A DNA stretch of 64,000 bases from the NCBI GenBank assembly GCA_051025295.1, contig JBMGJV010000010.1. One strand, written 5' to 3'. Below the pieces are notes generated by a model. That model made no database searches and was not told the DNA's origin. It was given only the letters and a program-made list of their open reading frames with translations. This document shows, one piece after another, positions 34,816 to 43,918 of the stretch (its first letter is position 1; each line of letters starts with the position of its first letter). Both the position numbers and the translations under genes were made by a program. Origin of the DNA: KBS-83 sp051025295. GTDB lineage: Bacteria; Acidobacteriota; Terriglobia; Terriglobales; Acidobacteriaceae.

Positions 34816-36236
34816 AGATGTGGTCAGGCCGTTTCCGCGAGCCACTGGATCCACGGTTCGAGGAGTGGCAGCGCTCCTTTCCCTTTGACTGGCAGCTCCT
34901 CCCGCACGAGGTCGCTGCCAGCAAAGCGCATGCCAGCATGCTGGGTGCAGCGGGGCTGCTAACGGTTTCAGAGGTTTCATCACTACGCGATGCGCTCGAC
35001 GCGATCCTCGCTGAGCACTGGCACGATGCCGCTCGCGCAGCACTTGCCTCCGACAAGCGCGCTGAAGACGTGCACCACTTTGTCGAGCTCGAGCTTACGG
35101 CGCGTGTCGGCGACCTTGGACTCAAGCTGCACACCGGTCGCAGCCGCAACGAGCAGATCGCGACCGACCTCCGTCTCTACGTCCGCGAGCAGGGGGCGGC
35201 GGCGAGCGACCACCTGCACCAATGGGCAGTTGCGCTGCTCGATCAGGCTGACGCAGCGGGCGATGCCGCGATGCCCGCCTACACGCACCTGCAGCGTGCG
35301 GAGCCAGTGCTCGTCGCGCACTGGCTGCTCGCCTACGTTGCCATGATCGAGCGCGACATCAGCCGACTCGCCGATCTATCCGCACGCCTCAACCTCTGCC
35401 CGCTCGGGTCTGGTGCCGTCGCCGGTGCGACACTTGCGCTCGACCGAACCATCGCCGCCGGCGAGCTTGGCTTCACCGCGCCGACCACCAACTCGATGGA
35501 CGCGACCAGCGATCGTGACTTCGTCATTGAATTTCTGCAGGCGCTCTCGATCGTGGCCCTGCACCTCAGCCGGTTCGCCGAGGAGGTCACGCTGTTCGCC
35601 ACCGCAGAGTTTGGCTTCGTGATCTTGCCGGAGCGCTTCTCCACCGGCTCGAGCGCGATGCCGCAGAAGCTCAATCCAGACTTCACGGAGTTGCTGCGCG
35701 GCCGCGCAGGTCGCGTCCTCGGTGCCGCGTACGCGGCCGAGGTGCAGATGAAGGGACTGCCGCTTGCCTACAACAAAGATCTTCAGGACCTGCAGCCTTC
35801 ACTCTTCGGCGCCGTTGCGGGCTTGCTGCCCGCTCTTGAGCTGGTTCCTGACTTCACCCGCAGCTTGAGCTTTCACCTGGAAGTCTTGCGCGCAAAGGCA
35901 ACTCGTGGCTACCTGAACGCCATGGCGGCAGCAACCTATCTCGCACACCGCGGTATACCCTTTCGCACGGCGCACCACATTGTCGGGCAGGCGGTCCGCG
36001 TCGCTCTCGATCGCAGCTGTGAGCTTGAAGAGTTGCCGCTGCCGGAGTTGCAGCAGCTATCCCCGGCGTTTGAGGCAGATGTGTACGCGGCGCTCACGCT
36101 CGAGGCGACGATCGACTGCCACGATGTGATCGGCGGCACGGCGCGGGCCCGCGTGCAGGAGGCGCTCTCTGCCGCACGCAAGCGGTTCGGCGCCTCCGTT
36201 GCTTCGGACTTGGAGGCAGTTCGTGCCGGTTCGTAA
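34812..36236 (+). CDS. argH: Argininosuccinate lyase
   Basis: The 474-residue protein starts at GTG 34812, overlapping the argG stop. This gives MKMWSGRF, matching the family start MKLWGGRF better than the ATG two codons later. Signature motifs are HTGRSRNEQ near 110, AYTHLQRAEPV near 155, and GSSAMPQKLNPD near 280 on the catalytic loop. It splits argininosuccinate to arginine and fumarate. Its end overlaps the following acetyltransferase gene by 14 bp. Confidence 0.95.
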   Translation: MKMWSGRFREPLDPRFEEWQRSFPFDWQLLPHEVAASKAHASMLGAAGLLTVSEVSSLRDALDAILAEHWHDAARAALASDKRAEDVHHFVELELTARVGDLGLKLHTGRSRNEQIATDLRLYVREQGAAASDHLHQWAVALLDQADAAGDAAMPAYTHLQRAEPVLVAHWLLAYVAMIERDISRLADLSARLNLCPLGSGAVAGATLALDRTIAAGELGFTAPTTNSMDATSDRDFVIEFLQALSIVALHLSRFAEEVTLFATAEFGFVILPERFSTGSSAMPQKLNPDFTELLRGRAGRVLGAAYAAEVQMKGLPLAYNKDLQDLQPSLFGAVAGLLPALELVPDFTRSLSFHLEVLRAKATRGYLNAMAAATYLAHRGIPFRTAHHIVGQAVRVALDRSCELEELPLPELQQLSPAFEADVYAALTLEATIDCHDVIGGTARARVQEALSAARKRFGASVASDLEAVRAGS

Positions 36237-36753
36237 AGCTCGCCTGCAGGACGCCGAAAAGATCCACGCCCTGGTCAACAGCCTCTCCGGCGACGGCACG
36301 CTGCTCAGTCGCTCTTATGCGGAGATCTGCGAGAACATCCGCGACTTCACGGTGGCCGAGTCACCGTCGGGGGAGTTCCAGGGTTGCGGTGCTCTGCACC
36401 TCTATGGCCCACATCTCGCCGAGGTGCGCTCCATCGTCGTCCGTCCGGAGTGGAAGGGCTGCGGCCGCGGCCAGCACCTGATCCAGGCGCTGCTGGACGA
36501 GGCCGAGCAGCACGGCGTGGGCTGCGTCTGCCTGTTCACGCGTATCCCGCAGTTCTTCGCCAACTCTGGTTTCTTCGCAGTCGAGGATCGTGCCGCGCTG
36601 CCAGACAAGATTTACAAGGATTGCCAGGCCTGTCCGCGCATTCACGCCTGCGATGAAGTCGCGATGGCGCATGGTGTTTTGCCCGACGTTTCGATCCTGG
36701 GACCTCGCGAACCGGTCGAACAACTTGTTCAGCTGGCACGCAGCGCACCCTAG
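36223..36753 (+). CDS. argA: Single-domain N-acetylglutamate synthase (ArgA-type GNAT)
   Basis: The 176-residue protein starts at GTG 36223 with GGAGG 7 nt upstream, inside the argH end. It is a GNAT acetyltransferase: VRKARLQDAEKIHALVNSL, IRDFTVAE, AEVRSIVVRPEWKGCGRGQ with the acetyl-CoA loop, and CLFTRIPQFFANSGF. The C-terminal DCQACPRIHACDEVAMAHG cysteine pattern is that of the short N-acetylglutamate synthases known from Mycobacterium. It would start the arginine pathway by acetylating glutamate. It is the last gene of the operon, consistent with this role. Confidence 0.87.
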   Translation: MPVRKARLQDAEKIHALVNSLSGDGTLLSRSYAEICENIRDFTVAESPSGEFQGCGALHLYGPHLAEVRSIVVRPEWKGCGRGQHLIQALLDEAEQHGVGCVCLFTRIPQFFANSGFFAVEDRAALPDKIYKDCQACPRIHACDEVAMAHGVLPDVSILGPREPVEQLVQLARSAP

Positions 36754-36760
36754 CTGAACT

Positions 36761-36790
36761 TTGCGTTCCGTGTACCGAAGGTTGTACTGT
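36761..36790 (+). promoter_or_regulatory. Weak candidate promoter for feoAB
   Basis: TTGCGT (36761-36766) and TACTGT (36785-36790) are spaced by 18 bp, about 37 bp before the feoA start. Each hexamer matches the sigma70 consensus at about four positions. No clear Fur box is seen. Confidence 0.35.
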
Positions 36791-36827
36791 GTAGATATGC
36801 GACTGCATCGGTCGCCTTTGGAGCGTA

Positions 36828-37106
36828 ATGTCTGCCGAAGTGGAGCCTGCGGTGGCCCTGAGTGAGATCGCGGTGGGTGATTCTGTCGTGATCGCAACGG
36901 TCGATCTGCCCGACCAGGTGGGTGACCACCTGATGCACCTTGGCTTTCTGCCGGAAGCAATCATTGAAGTGCTGCGACGCGCTCCAGCGGGTGATCCCAC
37001 GGTTTATCGCGTGCTGGGCGCGGAGATCGCGCTTCGCCGCGAGACGGCCCGCCACATCCGTGTGCATCGCGCCTCGACGCCGGCCGGATCGACGGTGTAC
37101 CCATGA
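36828..37106 (+). CDS. feoA: FeoA, ferrous iron transport accessory protein
   Basis: The 92-residue protein has the SH3-like FeoA domain: ALSEIAVGDSVVI, LPDQVGDHLMHLGFLPEAIIEVLRR, YRVLGAEIALRRETARHIRV. FeoA is a small cytoplasmic partner of FeoB. It starts 75 bp after argA with a TGGAG site and overlaps feoB by 4 bp. Confidence 0.9.
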   Translation: MSAEVEPAVALSEIAVGDSVVIATVDLPDQVGDHLMHLGFLPEAIIEVLRRAPAGDPTVYRVLGAEIALRRETARHIRVHRASTPAGSTVYP

Positions 37107-39031
37107 GTTGCCACACCCCGACTCCATCCGCTGCCGTTCTCGAAGAGACCCCTGCCAAGCCCGGGCAGAGGGGCCGCTTCCGCAATATCGCGCTGATCGG
37201 GCCGCCGAACAGCGGCAAATCGACGCTCTTCAATCGTCTGACCGGATTGCGGCAGAAGGTCGCAAACTACCCCGGCGTCACGGTCGAGCAGCGCTCCGGC
37301 CGGATGAGCGGCATCAAGCGCAATGACCTCACATTGATCGACCTGCCGGGCATCTACAGCCTGGCCGGCTACTCGGAAGATGCGCGCGTTGCCGTCGATG
37401 TGCTGAAAGGCGAGATGCCCGGCACGCCGCGGCCCGATGCCGTGCTGCTCGTGCTCGATGCTCTCAACCTGAATCGTCAGCTGATGCTGGCCGGTCCGAT
37501 TCTCGCGCTTGGGCTGCCGACCATGGTGCTGCTGAACATGGCAGACCTGATGGAGGCGCGTGGGGGCGCTGTCGATCCGCTGGCACTGGCCCAAGAGCTG
37601 GGGCGGCCCGTCGCGCTGATCAGTGCCGCCCGCGGCACGGGTATCGAGGCTATCGAGCGTTTTCTGCTCCAGCACGGCACGCAACATCCAGAGACAGCTA
37701 GAACGTTGCCTGTGCTGCCGATCGAGCTGCCGGTTCTGCAAAATCCCGGCGAATGCCGCCGCTGGGCTGCGCAGGTCAGCACACGCACCAAATACAAGGC
37801 GCCCGCGTCCCCGTTGTGGACACGCCGGCTGGACTCAGTGCTGCTACACCGTGTCTGGGGCCCGCTGATCTTCCTCGCGGTCGTGGTCACGGTTTTCCAG
37901 GTGGTCTTCACCATCGGCCAGCCGCTCAGCGACTGGATGGGCGACGGGCTGACCGATCTCGGCGCTCGGCTCACCAGCCTCATCCCAATCCCCTGGCTGC
38001 AGGCCATGCTGCGCGACGGCATCTGGCATGGCGTGCAGGCGGTGCTCGTCTTCCTGCCGCAGATTCTGCTGTTGTTCCTCTTCATTGGCGTCCTCGAAGA
38101 CTCAGGCTATTTGGCGCGCGCGGCCCTGATCGCCGATCGCCTCATGCGCTCTATCGGGCTGAATGGCAAGGCCTTCATTCCCCTGCTCTCGGCCTACGCG
38201 TGCGCCGTGCCGGCCATCATGGCGACGCGCACGATCGAGAACAAGCGCGATCGCCTGGCCACCATCCTGGTCGCCCCGTTCATGACCTGCTCCGCGCGCC
38301 TGCCCATCTACACGCTCATCATCGCCGCCTTCGTGCCGAACCGGCCCGTGATCGGCCACCTGATCGGCATGCGTGCCTGCGTCATGCTCTCGCTCTATGT
38401 GCTCGGGTTCCTGGCAGCGCTGCTCACGGCGAAGTTGCTGAAGTCTTCGGTCCTCAAGGCGTCGTCATCACCTTTTGTTCTCGAATTGCCACAGTACCGC
38501 TGGCCCACGGTGCGGTCGTTGGGGCTGCGCCTCTACGACCGCAGCGCGCTCTTCCTCAAAAAGGCCGGGACGATCATCCTTGCGGTCAGCTTCGTGCTCT
38601 GGGTCCTGAGCGTGCTGCCACTGCACGGCGGCAGCATGGCGGATCTGTCCGCGAGCGTCATCGGCCGCATCGGTCATTTTGTGGAGCCAGTTCTGCGGCC
38701 GCTCGGCTTCAACTGGAAGATCGGCATCGGTCTGCTCAGCTCGATCATCGCGCGTGAAGTGATCGTAGGCACGCTGGGCACGCTCTACGGCGTCGACCCC
38801 AACACGCAGGCGCTGAGCCTGCAGGCAGCCCTCCGACATGACATGACGATCGGCGGCGCCATCGCACTCGTCGTCTTCTTCGCCTTCGCGATGCAGTGCA
38901 CGTCAACCCTTGCCGTGGTCCGGCGCGAGACCAATAGCCTGCGCTGGCCCATCATCCAGTTCTGCTACATGAGCACGCTCGCGTACGTCGCGGCCCTGAT
39001 CACGAATCAGGTGCTCTCGCGGCTGCTGTAA
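37103..39031 (+). CDS. feoB: FeoB, ferrous iron transporter
   Basis: The 642-residue protein begins with a GTPase domain: G1 IGPPNSGKST near residue 34, G2 region ANYPGVTVEQ, G3 DLPGIYSL, and G4 NMAD. The C-terminal membrane part has the FeoB gate segments, including ACAVPAIMATRTI and AREVIVGTLGTLYG, each with the conserved cysteine or acidic residues. It moves Fe(II) into the cytoplasm. It is shorter than E. coli FeoB (773) because the linker and C-terminal part are reduced. It overlaps feoA by ATGA. Confidence 0.93.
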   Translation: MSCHTPTPSAAVLEETPAKPGQRGRFRNIALIGPPNSGKSTLFNRLTGLRQKVANYPGVTVEQRSGRMSGIKRNDLTLIDLPGIYSLAGYSEDARVAVDVLKGEMPGTPRPDAVLLVLDALNLNRQLMLAGPILALGLPTMVLLNMADLMEARGGAVDPLALAQELGRPVALISAARGTGIEAIERFLLQHGTQHPETARTLPVLPIELPVLQNPGECRRWAAQVSTRTKYKAPASPLWTRRLDSVLLHRVWGPLIFLAVVVTVFQVVFTIGQPLSDWMGDGLTDLGARLTSLIPIPWLQAMLRDGIWHGVQAVLVFLPQILLLFLFIGVLEDSGYLARAALIADRLMRSIGLNGKAFIPLLSAYACAVPAIMATRTIENKRDRLATILVAPFMTCSARLPIYTLIIAAFVPNRPVIGHLIGMRACVMLSLYVLGFLAALLTAKLLKSSVLKASSSPFVLELPQYRWPTVRSLGLRLYDRSALFLKKAGTIILAVSFVLWVLSVLPLHGGSMADLSASVIGRIGHFVEPVLRPLGFNWKIGIGLLSSIIAREVIVGTLGTLYGVDPNTQALSLQAALRHDMTIGGAIALVVFFAFAMQCTSTLAVVRRETNSLRWPIIQFCYMSTLAYVAALITNQVLSRLL

Positions 39032-39084
39032 CGCGCTGCTCTGGGGCGCATCACCGGCAGATAAGCTCGTACCCGCGCCTATCT

Positions 39085-39092
39085 GCGACAAT
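39085..39092 (+). promoter_or_regulatory. Extended -10 element before the YbiT-like gene
   Basis: TGCGACAAT-like sequence (TG at 39085-39086, hexamer GACAAT 39087-39092) lies about 19 bp before the ATG. No good -35 is present, as expected for an extended -10 promoter. Confidence 0.35.
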
Positions 39093-39110
39093 AGAGACTG
39101 AGTCCGCACG

Positions 39111-40721
39111 ATGATTTCTGTAAACAATGTGAGCATGCGCTACGGCGCAAAGGTCCTGTTCGACGACGTCACCATCAACTTCATCCCTGGTCGCCGCTAC
39201 GGCCTGACCGGGCCCAATGGCTCCGGCAAATCCACCTTCATGAAGGTCCTCGCTGGAGACATCGACGCGCAGAAGGGCACGGTGGTGCGCCCGAAGAAGA
39301 TCTCGGTGCTGCGCCAGGATCAGTACGCATTCGACGCGTACCGCGTGATCGACACGGTCATCATGGGCAATAAGGGCCTATGGGCGGCGCTCGAGGAGCG
39401 CGAGGCTATCTACTCGAAGCCCGAGATGACCGATGAAGACGGCATGCGGCTGGGCGAGCTCGAAGGCACGGTCGGGGAAGAGGATGGCTACACCGCTGAA
39501 AGCGATGCGGCAATCCTGCTGCAGGGTCTCGACATCCCCGACGAACTGCACGAGCGCCGGATGGGCGAGTTGCAGGGCGGGCAGAAGGTGCGTGTGCTGC
39601 TGGCGCAGGCACTGTTCGGCAAGCCGCAGGCACTGCTGCTGGACGAGCCAACGAACTACCTCGATCTCGATTCGATCCACTGGCTGCAGGACTTCCTTCT
39701 GCATTTCGAAGGCACGCTGATCACCATCTCGCACGATCGGCACTTCCTGAACAGTGTCTGCACCCACATCGCCGACATCGACTACGAGACGATCATCACC
39801 TACACCGGCGGCTACGATGACATGGTCGTGGCGAAGACGCAGATCCGCTCGCGGCTTGAATCGCAGAATGAGCAGCGCGAGAAGAAGATCTCGCAGCTGA
39901 ACGAATTCATCGCGCGCTTTTCCGCCGGTACGCGGTCGAGCCAGGTCACGTCGCGCAAGAAGGAAGTCGAGCGGCTGCAGACCACGGAACTCGCGCGCTC
40001 GAACATCGCGCGCCCTTTCATCCGGTTCGACATGCTGCGCCCGTCGGGTAAGCATGTGCTCGAATTCGACTCAGTGAAGAAGAGCTACGGCGACGAGGCA
40101 GTGATCCGCGGCTTCAGCGGCTCGGCGATGCGCGGCGAGAAGATCTGCCTCATGGGTCGTAACGGTCTCGGCAAGACCACGCTGCTCAAGTCACTGCTCT
40201 CCGGCCTGCCCGATCTGGTCGAAAAGGATTTTCGCCCGGACGGCGGCACCGTGAAGTGGGGCCACGAGGCGCAGGTCGGCTACTTCCCGCAGGATGTCTC
40301 CGGCATGATCGATAAGGGCACCACGGTAGCGGAGTGGCTGCATAACTTCGATCCGCAGGCGAGCAAGGAAGACATACGCGGCATCCTCGGCCAGATGCTC
40401 TTCCGCGGTGAAGAGGGCCTGAAACCCACCGATGCGCTCTCCGGCGGCGAGGCAGCACGCCTTCTCTTCTGTCGCATGATGATGCAGAAGCCGAACATTC
40501 TCGCACTCGACGAACCGACCAATCACCTCGACCTGGAATCGATCAACGCGCTGAACATCGCACTCCAGCGTTACGAGGGCACGGTCCTGCTGATTACGCA
40601 CGACCACGACCTCATCGACGAAGTCGCGACGCGCATCTGGCACTTCGATGGCTCAGGGATCGAAGACTTCAAGGGCCCGTACGAGGAATACCAGGCCGCC
40701 ACGGCAGCGGTGAGCAAGTAA
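39111..40721 (+). CDS. ybiT: ABC-F ATPase, YbiT-like translation factor
   Basis: The 536-residue protein has two ABC ATPase domains and no membrane part. Walker A motifs are GPNGSGKST and GRNGLGKTT. Signatures are LQGGQ and LSGGE, and Walker B motifs are LLLDEPTN and LALDEPTN. RQDQYAFDAYRVIDTVIMG, EMTDEDGMRLGELEG and RHFLNSVCTHIADIDYE closely follow E. coli YbiT. ABC-F proteins act on the ribosome to relieve stalling. A strong terminator follows. Confidence 0.88.
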   Translation: MISVNNVSMRYGAKVLFDDVTINFIPGRRYGLTGPNGSGKSTFMKVLAGDIDAQKGTVVRPKKISVLRQDQYAFDAYRVIDTVIMGNKGLWAALEEREAIYSKPEMTDEDGMRLGELEGTVGEEDGYTAESDAAILLQGLDIPDELHERRMGELQGGQKVRVLLAQALFGKPQALLLDEPTNYLDLDSIHWLQDFLLHFEGTLITISHDRHFLNSVCTHIADIDYETIITYTGGYDDMVVAKTQIRSRLESQNEQREKKISQLNEFIARFSAGTRSSQVTSRKKEVERLQTTELARSNIARPFIRFDMLRPSGKHVLEFDSVKKSYGDEAVIRGFSGSAMRGEKICLMGRNGLGKTTLLKSLLSGLPDLVEKDFRPDGGTVKWGHEAQVGYFPQDVSGMIDKGTTVAEWLHNFDPQASKEDIRGILGQMLFRGEEGLKPTDALSGGEAARLLFCRMMMQKPNILALDEPTNHLDLESINALNIALQRYEGTVLLITHDHDLIDEVATRIWHFDGSGIEDFKGPYEEYQAATAAVSK

Positions 40722-40742
40722 CGCATCTCTGCAATGAGAAGC

Positions 40743-40780
40743 CACTGAGGCCCGGCTTACCAGCCGGGCCTCAGTGTTTT
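40743..40780 (+). terminator. Intrinsic terminator of the YbiT-like gene
   Basis: A 15-bp perfect stem (40743-40757 and 40762-40776) with a 4-nt loop is followed by TTTT. It sits 22 bp after the stop. Its right arm covers the stop codon of the convergent gene at 40771. Confidence 0.85.
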
Positions 40781-41886
40781 GGAGCGGATGCAGGTACCGT
40801 CGTGGGAGCCGAGGCCTCGCCGTTCTCACCGGCAGGCACATTCTTTGTCAGCTTGCGCCAGAGGAACTCACGAAACAGGTTGTCGATCGCGCTGCCGCCG
40901 ATCGCGATCGCGGAGTTGCTCAGCGTCAGCCCGACTCCGCGGTCGTTCGACGGATGGTAGGCGTTCGAGATCGCGCCCGCGCCGAAGTACCCGAGAACGC
41001 GCGAGTAGCCGAAGTGGTCATGTCTGTGATCGTCGCGTGTGATCACACTTCTCTCAACCGCATAGAGGGTGCGCTGCCGGATCGTACCTGCCCCTTTGTA
41101 GAAATAGCGCGGGTCCTCATGAAAGAGCGATGGCAGAATCGCGCTTGAAAGCATGCGGCTGATCGTGAGATCCGCGTAGTCAGCGCCATAGCGCTTCGCA
41201 TAGCCCTGAAAGCCGCTGCCGTACTGACCGTAGGCATTTACGTACTGCTGCCCTGCGGCAGCGAGGCCTGTGGTCAGGAAGGTCACAGGGTCCAGCACGG
41301 AGTGGGCGGCGAGTCTGAACTTCTGAGAGCGGTCGAGTGGCGCCGCGTCCCAGATATAGCTGGTGTAAAAGTTCGGGATCACACCAAGCAGGCGCTGGTG
41401 CACCTGTTCATCGATCTGCGCGTCTGCCACCTCGGTTGGGGTCGCGGTTACGTGCACGACGGAGCTGGTGCCGGTCACCGCGAGCGGAATCGGGTGCAGA
41501 GTCAGCGCCTGATTTGCCCCGAGCACCACATTCGCGTTCTGGTAGCTCTGCAGGCCCGTGAGGCTGACTACAAGGGAGTAGGTTCCGGGGACAAGATAGC
41601 GAAACGTGAAGTACCCCTGCTCGTCCGAGACGAGCGTGCGCTCAGGCATGACTGCCGATGTCAGCTTTACCGACGCGCCCTCGAGCGGCGCTCCGCTCAT
41701 ATCCGTGACGCGACCGGAGATTGTTGCCGTTCCGGCCGCATCACCGCCCGCCTGTGCTGGCTCGGGAGCGTCCGGCAGCGTGAGCGATGCCCTGACGGAT
41801 GGCCCCGCGGGCTGGGCATGCGCGAGTCCAAGACCGAACACCAGCGCTGCCGAGACGCAGAACGAAAGGCTTCGGTTGCCTGTCAT
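40771..41886 (-). CDS. Secreted carboxypeptidase-regulatory-like domain protein
   Basis: The protein has 371 residues from ATG 41886, which starts a good signal peptide (SFCVSAALVFGLGLAHA); ATG 41928 is possible. Residues of about 50-130 form a carboxypeptidase regulatory-like beta-sandwich: TISGRVTDMSGAPLEGASV and GYFTFRYLVPGTYSLVV. The remainder (about 140-350) has no known catalytic motif and contains SRMLSSAILPSLFHEDPRYFYK and YSRVLGYFGAGAISNAYHPSN, possibly a membrane-associated beta-rich domain common in Acidobacteria. Its function is unknown. The 3' end overlaps the terminator of the neighbouring gene. Confidence 0.72.
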   Translation of the reverse strand: MTGNRSLSFCVSAALVFGLGLAHAQPAGPSVRASLTLPDAPEPAQAGGDAAGTATISGRVTDMSGAPLEGASVKLTSAVMPERTLVSDEQGYFTFRYLVPGTYSLVVSLTGLQSYQNANVVLGANQALTLHPIPLAVTGTSSVVHVTATPTEVADAQIDEQVHQRLLGVIPNFYTSYIWDAAPLDRSQKFRLAAHSVLDPVTFLTTGLAAAGQQYVNAYGQYGSGFQGYAKRYGADYADLTISRMLSSAILPSLFHEDPRYFYKGAGTIRQRTLYAVERSVITRDDHRHDHFGYSRVLGYFGAGAISNAYHPSNDRGVGLTLSNSAIAIGGSAIDNLFREFLWRKLTKNVPAGENGEASAPTTVPASAPKH

Positions 41887-42100
41887 CGCCGGTCCATGTT
41901 TCTCAGCATGTGTCAGTAGGGGCTCCATCGAGTCACCATCTAGATGCGGTTCAGACGCCCACTCGATGCAAAAGGTCACGATTCGCCAGGCAGGTCAAGC
42001 GGGATGTGAATACCGCGAGAATGCGTGCAAGATGTCGCTGACGGGGAGCGGTTGCGATAGGGATTCCCTCTCAACCTGCCGTAATCTGGTGTTTCTATCT

Positions 42101-43912
42101 ATGCCACCGTTGCTCAATGCTCAATCCATTCAGAAGGCCTTCGGCGCCCGGCCGCTGTTCCGCTCACTGTCGTTCACGGTCGAGGAGGGCGCGCGCATTG
42201 GCCTTATTGGACCAAACGGCGCAGGCAAATCGACACTGCTGCGCATCCTCGCGGGCGAGGTAGACCCGGACGAGGGCGAGGTCGTTTCGCGCAAACGTAC
42301 TCGAATCAGCTACGTGGAGCAGGTCTCCGCGTACCGCTCTGGGCAGACCGTGTGGTCGATCGTCGAGGACGCGGTGCGCGCCGCGGCTGTACCGGCGGCA
42401 GAGCGGGAGCGCCTGATTCGCGAGACGCTGGGCCGCGCCGGGTTTACCGACTTCACGGCTGAGGCTGTCTTGCTCTCGGGTGGCTGGCGCAAGCGGCTCG
42501 CCATCGTCAGCGCTCTCGCAACCGCGCCGGATGTCCTGCTGCTCGATGAGCCGACGAATCATCTGGATCTCGAAGGCATCGAGTGGCTGGAGGGCCTGCT
42601 CGCCGATGCGAGCTTCGCCTCGGTCACGATTAGCCACGATCGGTACTTCCTCGAGTCGGTTGCGTCGGACATTGTTGAGATCAATCCCGCGTACCCGAAC
42701 GGCCTCCTGCGGGCCGAGGGCAACTACAGCCACTTCCTCGAAGAGAAGGAGGCCTTCCTCGAAGCTCAGCAGCGACGGCAGGAGGCGCTTGAAGGCCGCG
42801 TGCGTACCGAGATCGCCTGGCTGCGCCGTGGGCCCAAGGCACGCGCGACCAAGGCAAAGGCGCGCATCGATTCAGCGCACGCCATGATCGCTGAACTGAA
42901 CGAAGTCAGCGCGCGCAATCGCACGGCCACCACCGATATCGAGTTCACCGCGAGCGGCCGCGAATCGAAGCGGTTGGTGACGCTCGATCGCGTCAGTTAC
43001 AGCGTCGGCGAGCGCACGCTGTTTCGCGATCTGACGTTTCCGCTCACAGCCGGCACACGCGTCGGCCTCGTGGGTCCGAATGGCAGCGGCAAGACCACGC
43101 TGCTGCGGCTGCTTCGCGGTGAGATCGAAGCCACGAGTGGCAGCCTGCAGCGAGCGAACGCACTGCGCATCGTCTACTTCGACCAGAACCGGGTGCTCGA
43201 GCCCAACCTGACGCTGCGCCGCGCTCTTGCGCCGGATAGCGACTCGGTCGTCTACCAGGATCGCGTCATCCACGTCGCATCGTGGGCCTCGCGTTTCCTC
43301 TTCACGGGTGAACAGTTGCATCAGCCGGTCAGTGCACTCTCTGGCGGCGAGCGCGCACGCGTGCTCATGGCGCGTCTCATGCTCGAACCCGCCGACCTGC
43401 TGCTGCTCGACGAGCCGACCAACGATCTCGACATCCCAACCCTCGAGATTCTCGAGGAGAGCCTGCTCGAGTTCCGCGGCGCGCTGGTGCTAGTCACACA
43501 CGATCGCTACCTGCTCGACCGCGTATCAACGGTTGTGCTGGGGCTGGACGGGCTCGGCAATGCCGGACAGTTCGCGGACTACCGGCAGTGGGAGGAGTGG
43601 CGCGACGAACAGGAGCGCTCTCGCGGATCGCAGGGCAAGTCGGCCACAGGCCTATCGACGCAGCCAGGGTCCGCCGCCCCCGCGCGCAAGAAGCTCTCGT
43701 ACATCGAAGGGCGTGATTACGAGACGATCGAAGCGCGCATTGCCGAAGCGGATGCAGCGCTGAGTCAGGCTGAGATCGAGGTAAACGATCCAACCAACGC
43801 GAGCGATGCGGTTGCGCTGCAACGCGCGTTGGAGCGGCTGGCCAATGCCCAGGCGAATCACGACGCACTGCTGGAACGCTGGATGGAACTCGAAGCCAAG
43901 CTCAACGGCTAA
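42101..43912 (+). CDS. uup: ABC-F ATPase, Uup-like
   Basis: The 603-residue protein has two ABC domains. Walker A motifs are GPNGAGKST and GPNGSGKTT, and Walker B motifs are LLLDEPTNHLD and LLLDEPTNDLD. The inter-domain linker has the Arg-rich WLRRGPKARATKAKAR of the Uup group. The C-terminal coiled coil after KLSYIEGRDYETIEARI is the Uup CTD, which binds DNA in E. coli. Uup acts in ribosome function and in transposon excision control. I use ATG 42101, just before MPPLLNAQSIQKAFG; the longer frame to 41606 runs antisense to another gene. Confidence 0.9.
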   Translation: MPPLLNAQSIQKAFGARPLFRSLSFTVEEGARIGLIGPNGAGKSTLLRILAGEVDPDEGEVVSRKRTRISYVEQVSAYRSGQTVWSIVEDAVRAAAVPAAERERLIRETLGRAGFTDFTAEAVLLSGGWRKRLAIVSALATAPDVLLLDEPTNHLDLEGIEWLEGLLADASFASVTISHDRYFLESVASDIVEINPAYPNGLLRAEGNYSHFLEEKEAFLEAQQRRQEALEGRVRTEIAWLRRGPKARATKAKARIDSAHAMIAELNEVSARNRTATTDIEFTASGRESKRLVTLDRVSYSVGERTLFRDLTFPLTAGTRVGLVGPNGSGKTTLLRLLRGEIEATSGSLQRANALRIVYFDQNRVLEPNLTLRRALAPDSDSVVYQDRVIHVASWASRFLFTGEQLHQPVSALSGGERARVLMARLMLEPADLLLLDEPTNDLDIPTLEILEESLLEFRGALVLVTHDRYLLDRVSTVVLGLDGLGNAGQFADYRQWEEWRDEQERSRGSQGKSATGLSTQPGSAAPARKKLSYIEGRDYETIEARIAEADAALSQAEIEVNDPTNASDAVALQRALERLANAQANHDALLERWMELEAKLNG

Positions 43913-43918
43913 GTCTCG

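Noticed and set aside
39057..39086. Inverted repeat GCAGATA ... TATCTGC upstream of the YbiT-like gene
   Set aside because: Only 7 bp with a 16-nt loop and no T run, so neither a terminator nor a convincing operator.
41606..42100. 165-residue extension of the Uup-like protein
   Set aside because: It runs antisense to the secreted regulatory-domain gene and has no homology pattern; ATG 42101 begins the ABC domain.
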